Assembly (NCBI GenBank): GCA_007570785.1
Contig: ML664161.1
Location: 6,359,191-6,423,190 of the forward strand
Reading direction: 5' to 3'
Length of the DNA: 64,000 bases
Source of the DNA: Antilocapra americana
Taxonomy: Eukaryota; Chordata; Mammalia; Artiodactyla; Antilocapridae
Below are positions 12,790 to 22,956 of this stretch, piece after piece (within the stretch, counting starts at the first letter, position 1; the number at the start of each line of letters is the position of its first letter). The position numbers and the translations under genes were made by a program. Under the pieces are notes generated by a model that saw only the letters and a program-made list of their open reading frames with translations, searched no databases and was not told where the DNA came from.

Positions 12790-14260
12790 AAGTTTCAATC
12801 TCTCACAAAACCTGGATGGCACTTCTCCCTTTTCCTAGCAGCACTAGGAGCTCCCACCAGCAACAAAACCACAAAACTGCCTCCTCCACTTTGCGGCTCC
12901 CTCAGACTCTGATGATGAACATTGATTGCACTCTGCTTTGAACAGTGTAACCTACTCTTAAAAAAATATGTCCTGGGTAAGCTCTTCAGATGGAAAATGA
13001 TTTAATCTGTAGTAACATTTGACTGTGCATATAATGCTTGGTGAAGCAGGAGCAGCCCTGACATTTTATGAATAGGGAAATGAGAGAGCGTGTTAAAGAA
13101 GGCTTGACAGCAAGAATGAAAGAATGAAGATTCAACGTAAGCTGTTGAAAGCCTAACAAGATAAAGACAGGCAGGAAAGAGTCTCCCTAAATGTGATGAA
13201 ATAAGGCCTGAAGGGATGGAACGGTAGGGAGACTGACGAGTATACACTTTGAAACAGAAGATAAATGTGTTCAACCTGACAGTAACATGTGGTTAAATTA
13301 ATCAAAGTACCCATAGCCTTAAACGGTAGGAAAGAATACAGATTTATGCCACAACCATCTGTGATGGTAGGTGTGAAATTTCAAATAGATCAAAGGGAAG
13401 ATTTTGAGAGAAAATAATTGTTAGAATTATACAGCATTCTCATAACATGCAAACAGGACCACTGATCATGACATGATCTTCTCTGCTTTCCATGCCTATT
13501 TCCTCCATTTTAAAATGTAAAACAGGAAATTAAGAAGAGTTCTTATCACCCAAAGGAAATATTTAATTTTAAGCAATTTTGTTCTTATGATTTTTAATGA
13601 TGAATTTTCAAGGGGGAATATTTTCAGAGACTAAGTCTATTGGTTAAATTAACAAGTTGACAGTTTACACTACCCAGTTCTGCCTCTTGAGCTTCCAAAA
13701 GCATGATGCATTCTCAAATACCAAACCCACACTTTGTCTTGATCCAAGCTACTCTGCCCTGTAGAACTACTTCTCATAAAGCCAAAGGCCACACATTCTA
13801 ACTGCTGAGAACACTATGCAAGTGAGGGACAGATAGAAATATTTTCTAATTTTTCTCAAAGATAATCACTAATCCTTAACTAACTAAAATGACCAGCTAA
13901 TCAGAACACCACACCAAATATACTCATCATCAAAGTTTTACACACCATTATGAACTTCCTCTTTTCACCCGCCTGCATTGACTAAGTGAGAGCATTAATC
14001 TTTAAAGCAGCTATTTTTCAAGGGAAGATAGAGGCTAGTGATGGATCCTTTAGGGCATCTGTCTTTTGTAAAGGCTCCCGTGTGTTGATTCTGATTCCTC
14101 TTACTACTCCAAGCACCCAACTGAGAGTCACTGCCTTACTTGGAAGAAAGTTTTCTATATGTATTAAACTGTTCTACTTACAGTGCCCTTCACCTTCAAC
14201 TTTCTCATTAAAAGTCAATAATGATGAAATATCAATAATGATGATAGAAAGAATGAAAGA
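12790..14260. other. Low-copy DNA, no gene seen
   Basis: No recognised exon, RNA gene or repeat. Short frames near 13,002-13,274 (minus) and 13,986-14,270 (plus) lack recognisable domains and are within what chance allows. Confidence 0.4.
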
Positions 14261-14379
14261 GAATCAATAAGTGGCAATAACGAGTATGAATCCTCTTTGA
14301 AACTCATATCTAGGTTAAATCCCTCGTGTTTAGTATGGTTACTTTTCTCCTTCTATGAGATAGATTTGGAAGACTCAGG

Positions 14380-14640
14380 CACTAGGCTTCTCTTAAAAGT
14401 CCTTCATACAGTTAAGGACAGTTATTAAGTCACCTCTAAACCTCAATACCAGTAATCCTGATTCCATTCATCTTTTTTCATCAGTGCTGTTTTCCAACCC
14501 GTTAATCATTTTCATTGCTCTCCCCTGGACCCTATCCAAGTTCTCCACGTATCTTTAAGCTTCTGTGAATTATGTGACCAGTTTATAGCTTTGATAAGCC
14601 TGGGTGGTGGAAAACGTAGAATCTCATCACAACAGACTAT
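14380..14640. mobile_element. Possible ancient CR1/L3-like remnant
   Basis: The stretch around TTAATCATTTTCATTGCTCT, CCCCTGGACCCTATCCAAG and GAATTATGTGACCAG resembles a widely dispersed ancient vertebrate repeat. I recall the motif but not a secure family name, so the assignment is tentative. Confidence 0.35.
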
Positions 14641-15159
14641 AAATGTATATAGGGAGAGGCAGGAATGGAGGGGCAGATAGTTCAATGGTATGGGAAATTT
14701 CAATACAAAGATGATACTCACCTAAGTCTTAACTTCTTTGTAATTAGTTCTAAACATACTACATTAAAATATTCTAAGTCACAATTAGAGTCTGTATTTT
14801 ATATCGATGTCTTTTTCATGCCAGCAGATGTCTTGTTCCCTTAAGGAACAGAAAGAAGGAGCTACATTTTTTTTTTTTTTTGAAAGGTTGGTTGTTTCTT
14901 GAATGGAAGTAGCGTTTGAATTGCTGAGAAGTGCTACTAGGAATGAAATACCTATGAAAGATGGAGAAGCTGGGTATGTCCACTCTATCATCAACATTCA
15001 TTTTTTTCCATGGGCTTTTCCAAAAGAAGCTAAGTGGCCCAATCCTGAATATACTGGTAGTTTGAATACTGCTTTCATAGTCAGAACTCTAAACCAGTCA
15101 CTAGCAGAATCTCTTCCTGTTTCAAAGCCATTAGGCAGCTTGTACTAACGGGAAGCAGC

Positions 15160-15360
15160 ATGGCACAGTGACAGTGATTGGTGGCCAGCCACTTATAAGA
15201 TGGGGGCTTTCAGCAAGGTGAAACTCCTTTTTAAGCTTGTGAGGCAATAATGGAACTATGTCATAGAAGTGATGTGAGCTTTGGTGAGTAAGCATGTGAA
15301 CTATGCTTACTATGTACCAGCTGAGAGCAGCTCCTGGTACATAGTAAGCATAAAAACAGT
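15160..15360 (+). mobile_element. MIR-like SINE with fold-back tail
   Basis: A weak plus-strand MIR match: AGCATGGCACAGTGACAGTG at the left, and a tail containing CTGGTACATAGTAAGCAT, comparable with the common MIR/L2 tail. The tail region is duplicated in inverted orientation, giving the perfect hairpin annotated separately. Confidence 0.5.
15302..15352. repeat. Perfect 19-bp inverted repeat, 13-bp loop
   Basis: TATGCTTACTATGTACCAG at 15302-15320 is the exact reverse complement of 15334-15352. The spacer is 13 bases. A further AGTAAGCAT sits just upstream at about 15,284-15,292, so the same core occurs three times in alternating orientation. Likely a local template-switch product in a MIR-like element. 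As a hairpin it is shorter than a normal microRNA precursor. Confidence 0.95.
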
Positions 15361-15464
15361 AACAGGAAAGGAATTGACTACAGGTACAAGTCATGAGTAT
15401 CAACACTAAATCTGTTCCCTTGGAATAATAATGCAATTATGATATGGGGGCTTCTTCAAACAAG

Positions 15465-15690
15465 AGAGGCTTCCCAGTTGGCTGCTAGTGGTAAAGAACC
15501 CACCTGCTGATGCAGGAAACATAAGAGACACAGGTTCGATTCCAGGGTTGGGAAGATCTCCTGGAGGAGGGCACAGCAATCCACTCCAGTACTCTTGCTT
15601 GGAGAATTCCATGGACAGAGGAGTCTGGGAAGCTGTCCAATGGGATTCAAAGAGTTGGACACGACTGAAGTGATTTAGCATGCACGCATG
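15465..15690 (+). mobile_element. Bov-tA SINE with 11-bp target-site duplication
   Basis: A full-length plus-strand SINE. The head includes AGGCTTCCCAGTTGGCTGC, the box-B-like region is GGTTCGATTCC, and the tail is CATGCACGCATG. The exact direct repeat CTTCAAACAAG lies at 15454-15464 and 15691-15701. Confidence 0.96.
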
Positions 15691-15701
15691 CTTCAAACAA
15701 G

Positions 15702-16770
15702 GTAATACAAGTTGTCATGGGGAAAGCAGAGAACAAAGAAAATTGTCATGGCCAATGGCCTAATATCTCACTGCTGAAAACACATTAGGGATCTACGGAG
15801 TCTAACAGGACTCAACTGGAATTCAGCAGATAAGCAGTTGCCTCCACAAGCCTTAAATGTTCCCTTGAAGAGAGACCACACCCATCTTTGGAAATATATT
15901 CCCATGTTAGAACCAGACGTGCATATGGAAATTATTATTATCCCTTGGCTGAGGGTTTCAGTTATAAAACATTTGTGATGTTTGTAACCTAAAAGAGGGA
16001 CTTTCTCAAATTTGTTGAAACTGCCTTGTTTTTTGTAGTGTCACCATCACCATACCTCATTTGAGATCAAGTGAGTTGTCAGATTAACGTGTTTTTGCAG
16101 GAAGCCGATTCTGCTACTTCCTTAAAAAAGCGTGTATCTCTTCTGAGGGTTATCGGCAGGCTGCCACTCCAGCTTCTCATGCCAGGTGCCCTTCCTGACT
16201 GGTCATTTCCCCTCAGGCTGGTGATAACCCTGCAGTGACTCCAAATTCTTTCATTCAGTATCTGATTTCATCTCCATCAGATGGAACCTCCCCCAGAACA
16301 TGAATGGACCTAAGAATTTCCATGTCTTGGTTCATTCCTGAAATCCCAATCTGACGTTTTGTTTAACTGCAGTGGAAAATCCAAATCATGTGATAATCAG
16401 AAGGAAAATGGTGGATTTTTCCTGATTCCATTTTCTAAACATGCAGTAATGAACAATAAATATTTACAGGCAATGGTGATGATAACTGAATTTTTGGGGG
16501 GGGGGACCCACATAAAATAGATTTTGGTCCATAAAACATAGCCAATCTTGCATAAATTTTAATGAAGATTTTGGCCATCCACCCATTAAAACTCTTACTC
16601 CAATAAAAATACATAATAAACATTCATCAGTTGATAGACATTTGGGGAGAAAAAAAAACTATTACATGATTTCTCTCCCTTTCACTGCCACCGATCATCC
16701 TTTAAAAAAAGTCTATAAATTCACATCATGTTAAAACGGATCAAATCTTTATTTCTTTAATTCCATGAAG
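15702..16770. other. Low-copy DNA with a G10 run
   Basis: No gene or confident repeat was seen. A run of ten G residues lies at 16,496-16,505. Confidence 0.4.
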
Positions 16771-16779
16771 CTTGATCTT

Positions 16780-17150
16780 GTAATTTCTTTCACAGCAGCA
16801 TTGTTTTCCCCACCTCCCAATTCACACCTGACTTCTCTGCCTCCCTGTTTCCCACATATAATCAGCAACCAAGGGCTGCTGATTCTTCTCTAGCTGTGCT
16901 ATTCTTTCTATTCCTATTGCCACAGGCTAGTCAGGTTCTTATTATTTACAAACCATGTTTCTCTTGCAATAGCCCACTAACCAGTTCTCTAAGTTTTCAG
17001 TTTTTCTCTGTTACAATTCATCTTGTATACCTTTATCAAATTAAACATCCTACAGCATAATTCTGATTGTATCTATTCACATTTTAGACATTCCAATGGC
17101 TCCCCATTATGTCTAAATAAAATTCAATTTCAACTCACATGAGGCCAACG
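16780..17150 (+). mobile_element. L2 LINE fragment
   Basis: A pyrimidine-rich plus-strand sequence following the L2 3' part: GAAATTCTTTCACAG-like text, TCCAATGGCTCCCCATTATG and TCTAAATAAAATTCAATTTC correspond to the L2 coding end (consensus ATGGCTCCCCATTGCC...AGGATAAAGTCCAA). Old and frame-broken. Confidence 0.65.
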
Positions 17151-18484
17151 TATTTGTTGAGTGAATAGAAAAATTCCACATGCTGGTTTTAGCAACTACT
17201 TGCTATTTACTGAATAAAATCCAAAAGAGAGGTTTGGTTTGGTTTCATTTTGCACCTTAAGTCAAGGTTCCCCTTAGATTCTGTTGGTGGCCTCTTCAAA
17301 CGTTTGAATCACAACTGGTAAATCAACTGATAAAAAGGAGTTACTAGTTTACATCTTCTGTTCTCTAAATTAAAAAAAAAAAACAACTTTCAGATTTCAG
17401 CTGATTATGTTCTTTGTTTCTACTCCTTAAGATATTATGCATGTTCTCTCTATTGAATTTTCTTTACAAATGTTTAAGGAGATTTGAAGCTCATGGTGAC
17501 AAAAAACACAACTGGTCCCAATGATCTTTATTTCTTCTATTTAAGTTCAATGCAATTAAAAAATATCCCGAATTACAAAAAAGTCACAGTAAAACATGTT
17601 TTACCTTCATGGAAAATATATGTCCAAAATAAAATTTATCTTTAAATCCCTTGATAGATAACAGACCAGGATGGCAGTGTAAGCACCTGCCAAAACTCCT
17701 GTTCAAATATGAGAAATAATTAATAACTATTTTTGAGATATTTGAAAGCACAACCCTGTTCAATAGCAAGAAAGAAAGTTTTCCATGGCTAGTTAAAAAA
17801 AGAAAATCTGTAACAGTAAAGGAAAATCTATCTAAAATCTATAACAGTCTGGGTTGTAGCCAAAAGTGAATGATAAGGTTGTGTTTCACTCTTCATACAG
17901 GAAAGGGCCTAAACAAGCACCCAATTGAAGCCAGAGTTATAACTGCATTCCCATAGGCTGAACAGAGAGTAAGATCATTTTATTCACAGTATCACAAGAT
18001 TTGGTGTAACTGAGGCAACTGTGAATTTCCATACAGAAAGGACTGTGTTGAAAAAAATTCCCATATGGGATGAGCTCTTAGAAGTAAATTCTCAAAAAAT
18101 ATCAGCACTGAAAAGACTATAAGCTCAACAGAACAGACAATCTACATAAAAAAAATAGAAAAAGAAAAGCAGTCTGAAAAGAACTTTTAAATAATGATGC
18201 TTAAATTCTCAAAAAGGAAAAGGAGGATTAACATTAATAAAATAAAAGCAGGGTATGAAATGGAACAATAGCTACAAAAAACTATTTTCGATTGGAAATC
18301 TTGAAGTGGAAAAATATGAAATAAAAAAATCCACTATGTGGGCTAAAGAACCAAACTAGATAAAACTGAAGAGGAAATTAATTAACTCAATTATCTCAAT
18401 TACGGAACTAAATCAATTTCACAGAATGTAAAGAGATAAAGAGAATGAAATAAAAAGGAGTTAAGAGATGTGAGAATATATGAA

Positions 18485-18719
18485 CATGTGCCAAGTTGCT
18501 TCAGTCATGTGAAGCAACTCTTTGTGACAGACTCTTTGTGACCCTATTGACTGACCCTTTGCAATGACTCTATCCATGGGATTCTCCAGGCAAGAATATT
18601 GGAATGGGTTGCCATGCCCTCTTCCTGGGTATCTTCCCAACCAGGGATCGAACCTGCAGCTCTTACATCTCCTCCACTGGCAGGTAGATTCTTTATCACT
18701 AGCACCATGTGGGCAGTCC
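18485..18719 (-). mobile_element. Bov-tA SINE inside the L1
   Basis: A minus-strand SINE with CCAGGCAAGAATATTGGAAT and the head CTAGCACCATGTGGGCAG. ATATGAA at 18478-18484 and 18720-18726 may be the target duplication. Its tail is rearranged: a 10-bp inverted repeat (18494-18503 with 18510-18519) and a duplicated ACTCTTTGTGAC block. Confidence 0.92.
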
Positions 18720-18725
18720 ATATGA

Positions 18726-18726
<1 letters not shown>

Positions 18727-18757
<31 letters not shown>

Positions 18758-18781
18758 GAGTATATGCACATATATATGTAT
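18727..18781. repeat. Imperfect (TA)n microsatellite
   Basis: TA/CATA repeats directly beside the SINE head; interrupted, about 55 bases. Confidence 0.9.
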
Positions 18782-19510
18782 CAGAAAAAGAAAACAGAAG
18801 AGAGGCAATATTTGAGGAGATCATGGCTGAAAGTGTTGCAGAATTAAAAACAAAACAAACAATAAAAGCCCATAAACACCTGAGTCTTAAACAGTATCAA
18901 AAAAGAAAAATCCAAACCCAAAAATATTGTAGCAAAACTTCAAAAGATCAGAGATAAAGAGGAAAATCTTAAAAACTTTCAGAGAGGAAAAGGCAGATAC
19001 TCAAAAAAGAGAATAATCAAGATTACAGAAATCTCTCCTCAATAACTAGAACTGCTAAAAAAGAATAGAGAAGTATCTTCAAAAAGTGTCAAGATAAAAT
19101 AACTGAAGCAGGATTCCATATTTAAACCACAATTCAAGGGAGATATTTCCAAACTTATCAGAACTAAAAAAGTTAACTATCCATGAATTATTGCCAAAAG
19201 AAGTATTAAGTTTTATACGTCAACATGGGAGAGGAGGGAGAAAGAATGAGAATCAAGAATAGTAGAGCAGATAGGCCAGCAAGACACACATCTTCAAAGA
19301 AACTACAACTAAAATTCTTGTAAATCATAACAAGAGTGATGCAAGTTAATGGCTAGGGTATAAGAGAGATCAGAAGGATGGTCTAAAAAGTACCAAAGTC
19401 TTTATCTTCTGTGGGAGGAAGTTAGCAATACTAAACATAGACTTTTTAAGAAAAATTAAAAATTATAATGTATGTTAAGGATAGAGTAGCCAGGAGATGA
19501 AAAACATGAA

Positions 19511-20239
19511 TAAAAATATAGAGTTTTTCTAAGATTCTCTCCCCTGTGATCTTCTACATCCATCTACTATCTTCAGAAGAAACAAAAATGTCTTAAAACT
19601 ATAGACTTGATTTCACCATCCATAAAGGGAACACTGTAAAATTTTGAAATCAGACAGCATTCAATCACATTTTATAATTTTTAAAATAATATTTAATAAT
19701 TTGACAATAGAATAAGGAAACAATGCTTAAAATAGCAGAGTAAAAATTTAGGAACCTTCTTATTATATCAAAAAGTCTACCAACGGAAACTATTAGATGA
19801 TATATCTGAAAGTAAAATAGAACCAGATAAAGCAGCATACAATAAATGTCAATAACATTTGGCTGTGTAATTCCAGGACAGCCATGAATTAGGCAATATA
19901 ATATGTACACATTCTTCTATCTTCTCTAAGCTTGATGGTTTTTTCCTAGTCATACTTTCAAAAATCTCAGCAAGTTGTTAATTATTCAGTCTATGAATAC
20001 TATACACAGATGAAAGCTGTTCATGTCTAAACTAATAGACAAAACTATATTCTAAGAGTAAACATATAGACAAAAAACTCAATTCAAAATTAGAATGTTA
20101 AATACTTCAAAATAATAATGGTATTTGTTTCTAAGTGACATGGTTGTGGATAACATTTTATTTTCCAAACTTTCTAATACTCTCTATAATCAGTATGTAT
20201 TATTTTATATTGCTTTATCATGAGGCAAAGTAATTGTTT
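19511..20239. other. AT-rich DNA, nothing recognised
   Basis: No gene or confident repeat was seen. It may include heavily decayed L1 sequence. Confidence 0.4.
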
Positions 20240-20413
20240 TTATTTTTATTTGTTTATTTATTTTATTGTAACAAATTCAAGAAAGACTTTTTTCTTTACA
20301 TTATTGTGTTGGTTTTGCCATACATTGACATGAATCCGCCATGGGTATACATGTGTTCCCCTTCCAGAACCACCCCCCCACCTCCCTCCTGATACTATCC
20401 CTCCTGATACTAT
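20240..20413 (-). mobile_element. Bovine L1 3' end fragment
   Basis: The reverse complement of a ruminant L1 terminus: T-rich start, then GTTGGTTTTGCCATACATTG, CATGAATCCGCCATGGGTAT and ACATGTGTTCCCCTTCCAG. At its right edge the 15-base unit CCCTCCTGATACTAT is repeated exactly in tandem (20384-20413). Confidence 0.8.
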
Positions 20414-20536
20414 CAATTTCCACATGAATTCAACTTTGTATGGGTTCAGTTGATAAGCAGTTATATAATGTTAAAGAAGTCTTCTAAAATCCTACATAAT
20501 TCATCTAACACACAAGCAGTTTTACTTGTATGGCTA

Positions 20537-20607
20537 TTAGGTTTAATTAATCATTATTATTTGATTAACTATTCACCTAACCAAAAGTCAACTTGTAGCA
20601 TAATGTG
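20537..20607 (+). repeat. Left copy of a long flanking direct repeat
   Basis: It matches 21021-21087 with about six substitutions and one 4-base gap. Both copies begin TTAGGTTTAATTA and end GTAGCATAATGTG. They flank the nested SINE pair. Confidence 0.93.
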
Positions 20608-21020
20608 CTTGCCTGGTAGCACAGACAGGAAAGAATCTGCCTGCAAAGCAGGAGTGAAAGTGAAAGGGAAATCACTCAGTTATGCCCGACTCTTTGCAAC
20701 CCTATGGACCGTAGCCTGCCAAGATACTCCATCCATCGAATTTTCCAGGCAAGAAAACTGGAGTGGGTTGCCATTTCCTTCTCCAAGGAATCTTCTCGAC
20801 CCAGGGATAGAACTCAGGTCTCCTGCATTGCAGGAAGACTCTTTACCAGCTGAACCACCAGGGAATCCTGAGTTCAACCCCGGGGCCCAGAAGATCCCCT
20901 GGAAAAGGAAATGGCTACCCACTCTAGCATTCTTGTCTGCAAAAGAAGCCTGGTGGGCTACAGTCCATGGGGTTGCAAATAGTTGAACACAACTGAGAAA
21001 CAAATACTTTCACTTTCACT
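20608..21020 (+). mobile_element. Bov-tA SINE split by a second SINE
   Basis: An outer plus-strand SINE. Its head is at 20,608-20,651 (CTTGCCTGGTAGCACAGACA, CTGCCTGCAAAGCAGGAG) and it resumes at about 20,869 (GTTCAACCCCGGGGCCCAG) through the Bov-A unit to AACTGAGAAACAAATACTTT. It is bracketed by 67-71 bp direct repeats, far longer than a normal target duplication. The longest open frame in the window (20450-20986) is only a read-through of this SINE pair. Confidence 0.88.
20652..20868 (-). mobile_element. Nested Bov-tA SINE
   Basis: A minus-strand copy inside the outer SINE. It starts GTGAAAGTGAAAGGGAAATC, includes CCAGGCAAGAAAACTGGAGT, and ends with the head AGCTGAACCACCAGGGAATC. The exact junctions cannot be set because outer and inner sequences are similar there. 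Confidence 0.88.
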
Positions 21021-21087
21021 TTAGGTTTAATTATTATTATTTAATTAATTCTTCACCCAACAAAAAGTCAACATGTAGCATAATGTG
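21021..21087 (+). repeat. Right copy of a long flanking direct repeat
   Basis: The partner of 20537-20607, roughly 90 percent identical by eye. The two copies most likely arose as a tandem duplication or an unusual insertion event. Confidence 0.93.
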
Positions 21088-22849
21088 GAATTACATACTT
21101 GTTGCTTATAAAAAAACCAGGACTCAATCTGATTATATAAACTAATCTTTTCCATTCACACATAAAACATTTGTGAAAACAATAAAGGCCCAAAGGGACT
21201 AAAGAAAAGTTCAAATAGTCCAAGGAAAATCAATTTATTCTTAATTGAAACAGAAATTAGGTTAAATTTGGTCATTTTCCAGGCTCTTTTATAAAACTGA
21301 TGAATTTGTCCATGGAATCTTCAGGAATACAACTTACTTCTTTTTCTGTTAAGGCATATACTAAAGTAACTACACAATTAGGCCCCTCCTGATTCTATAA
21401 AACCACTCATTCAGAAGTGTTATTCTCAAATTTCCAATAATAACTGAGTAATCTGGAGGTTTCCTTAGAGTTTGAATATACATGCCTGGGTTGTATCAAG
21501 CATATTAATCATTCCATTCTACATACTCTGTATAATGTAATGAACACTAACAGACTCCCCATTTCCTGTATCTCGTTTTTATTTTATTATACCACAAGGG
21601 CTAAAGACCAGAAAAGAGACATCTAAATTTTTTAAAAGGTAGTGGAAAACATGGCTACTGAATTTCCTAATAAAATTACTGAAAGCATTTACACTCAAAT
21701 TATAGTTATGTTTTACCTAATATTTTTATCCTCACTTAAAAAAAAAGGAAGAAAGAAAAGTCTCTTATTAAAGGCCATGTTTTTACTCAGTTCTGGAATA
21801 CTCATTTGAACCCTGCAAATAAAAAACTTTTAAGTGCCATTTCTACAAATTCCTATTACTATATCTGGTTCAAGAAGCAAGTCTATTGTTAACAAGATGA
21901 AAACATTCCCACATATACCACTGACAAGATTTTTAATGACCAGAGTGGTCATTTACCTACTTTCATTGTTTAAAATCTCAAAGGATTTACTCACTTTTGA
22001 TAGATACTTCAGAATGCATTAGACTTAGCTGGAAGTTCTCTGATCCTCAAAGAGACAATGAATTCAGAATTTTAATTAGAAGGACTGGTTTCCATGACTG
22101 TACTCAAGGCTTTACTTTTAATGTAAAATTATATTTAAGGATATCATGCTGCTCAGAATTAACTACATAACATGATTGCTGGGTAAGCCACATACAAATT
22201 TAAGGTCTGTATCACTAATACAGTAACACTATCCAATAGCAAAAATATCACTGGATACATTAGACTTTACATCTTTAGCATCTTTACACTCTAGCATCAC
22301 CACATATGTCACATAACATAATATTCACAAGGTATAGGAAAAGCAACATCATTTATGATCTTCAGTTGACATCTGTTGTTTACTTACAGCCCAGGACCTA
22401 CTTCTCTTTCCTAGAGTGCTCTGATTTCCTTCTGAGGATTTACCTTATATCCACTGAACAGACATGGATCTGGACTCAGATGTTAATCATCTTCCTAGAA
22501 GTTGGCACATTAGCCTAGTTAGGCCAACCTCTGGGGTCTCTCCTGTGAATCTGAATCTTGGGCAAAGAAATAAAGACACTAGAAATATTTAGAGGTTTTC
22601 TTTCCAGCAGGAGAATCCAGATCAGATTCTTTCTGCTACAAGACCTATTGGAATTCTCCAAACCTCTGAAGATACTATTGACTACTTCTCCATTTCCAAG
22701 CCTGGTTTTTTAGCACTCCATCAATTCTATGTACTCCCCATACCTTTCCAGTAAATTTTCTTTTCCTAAGTTAAAGCAAGTTTCTGTTGCTTCCAACCAG
22801 AGAACCCTGAAATACCCTTTTACACATGAAGCATCTGAAATGAAAAAAC
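21088..22849. other. Low-copy DNA, possible unidentified repeat at right end
   Basis: No gene was seen. Around 22,510-22,830 there is text such as AACCAGAGAACCCTGA that recalls old interspersed elements, but I cannot name a family. Confidence 0.35.
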
Positions 22850-22936
22850 GTTAAGTAGTTTTTCCCAAGTTGCTCAGAAGCAAGAGTGATAATCTCATGA
22901 CTCTTAATCTAGTGTTCTTTGCATTCTACCACAAAC
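22850..22936 (-). mobile_element. MIR SINE fragment
   Basis: The reverse of the MIR core: AAGTAGTTTTTCCCAAGTTG, CTCATGACTCTTAATCTAGT, CATTCTACCAC. Strongly decayed. Confidence 0.5.
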
Positions 22937-22956
22937 ATAAAGATGATCATATAACA

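Larger units (their letters stand above)
17655..19510 (+). mobile_element. L1M-like LINE, 5' part only
   Basis: It starts with the L1 5' signature CAGACCAGGATGGCAGTG. It continues through the 5' region (about 18,360-18,480, GAGGAAATTAATTAACTCAA) and past a SINE to AATATTTGAGGAGATCATGG and AAAATCTTAAAAACTTTCAG (about 18,800-18,990). ORF2 and the 3' end are absent. That is the reverse of normal 5' truncation and implies a later deletion. No open frame survives. Confidence 0.72.

Noticed and set aside
16496..16505. G-quadruplex at the G10 run
   Set aside because: One G-run only; no four spaced G-tracts nearby.
18727..18781. CRISPR-like or satellite repeat array
   Set aside because: It is a plain TA microsatellite; no spaced repeats of CRISPR type occur anywhere in the window.
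20450..20986. 178-codon open frame, the longest in the window
   Set aside because: It runs through two nested Bov-tA SINEs; similar frames appear in almost every SINE copy here.
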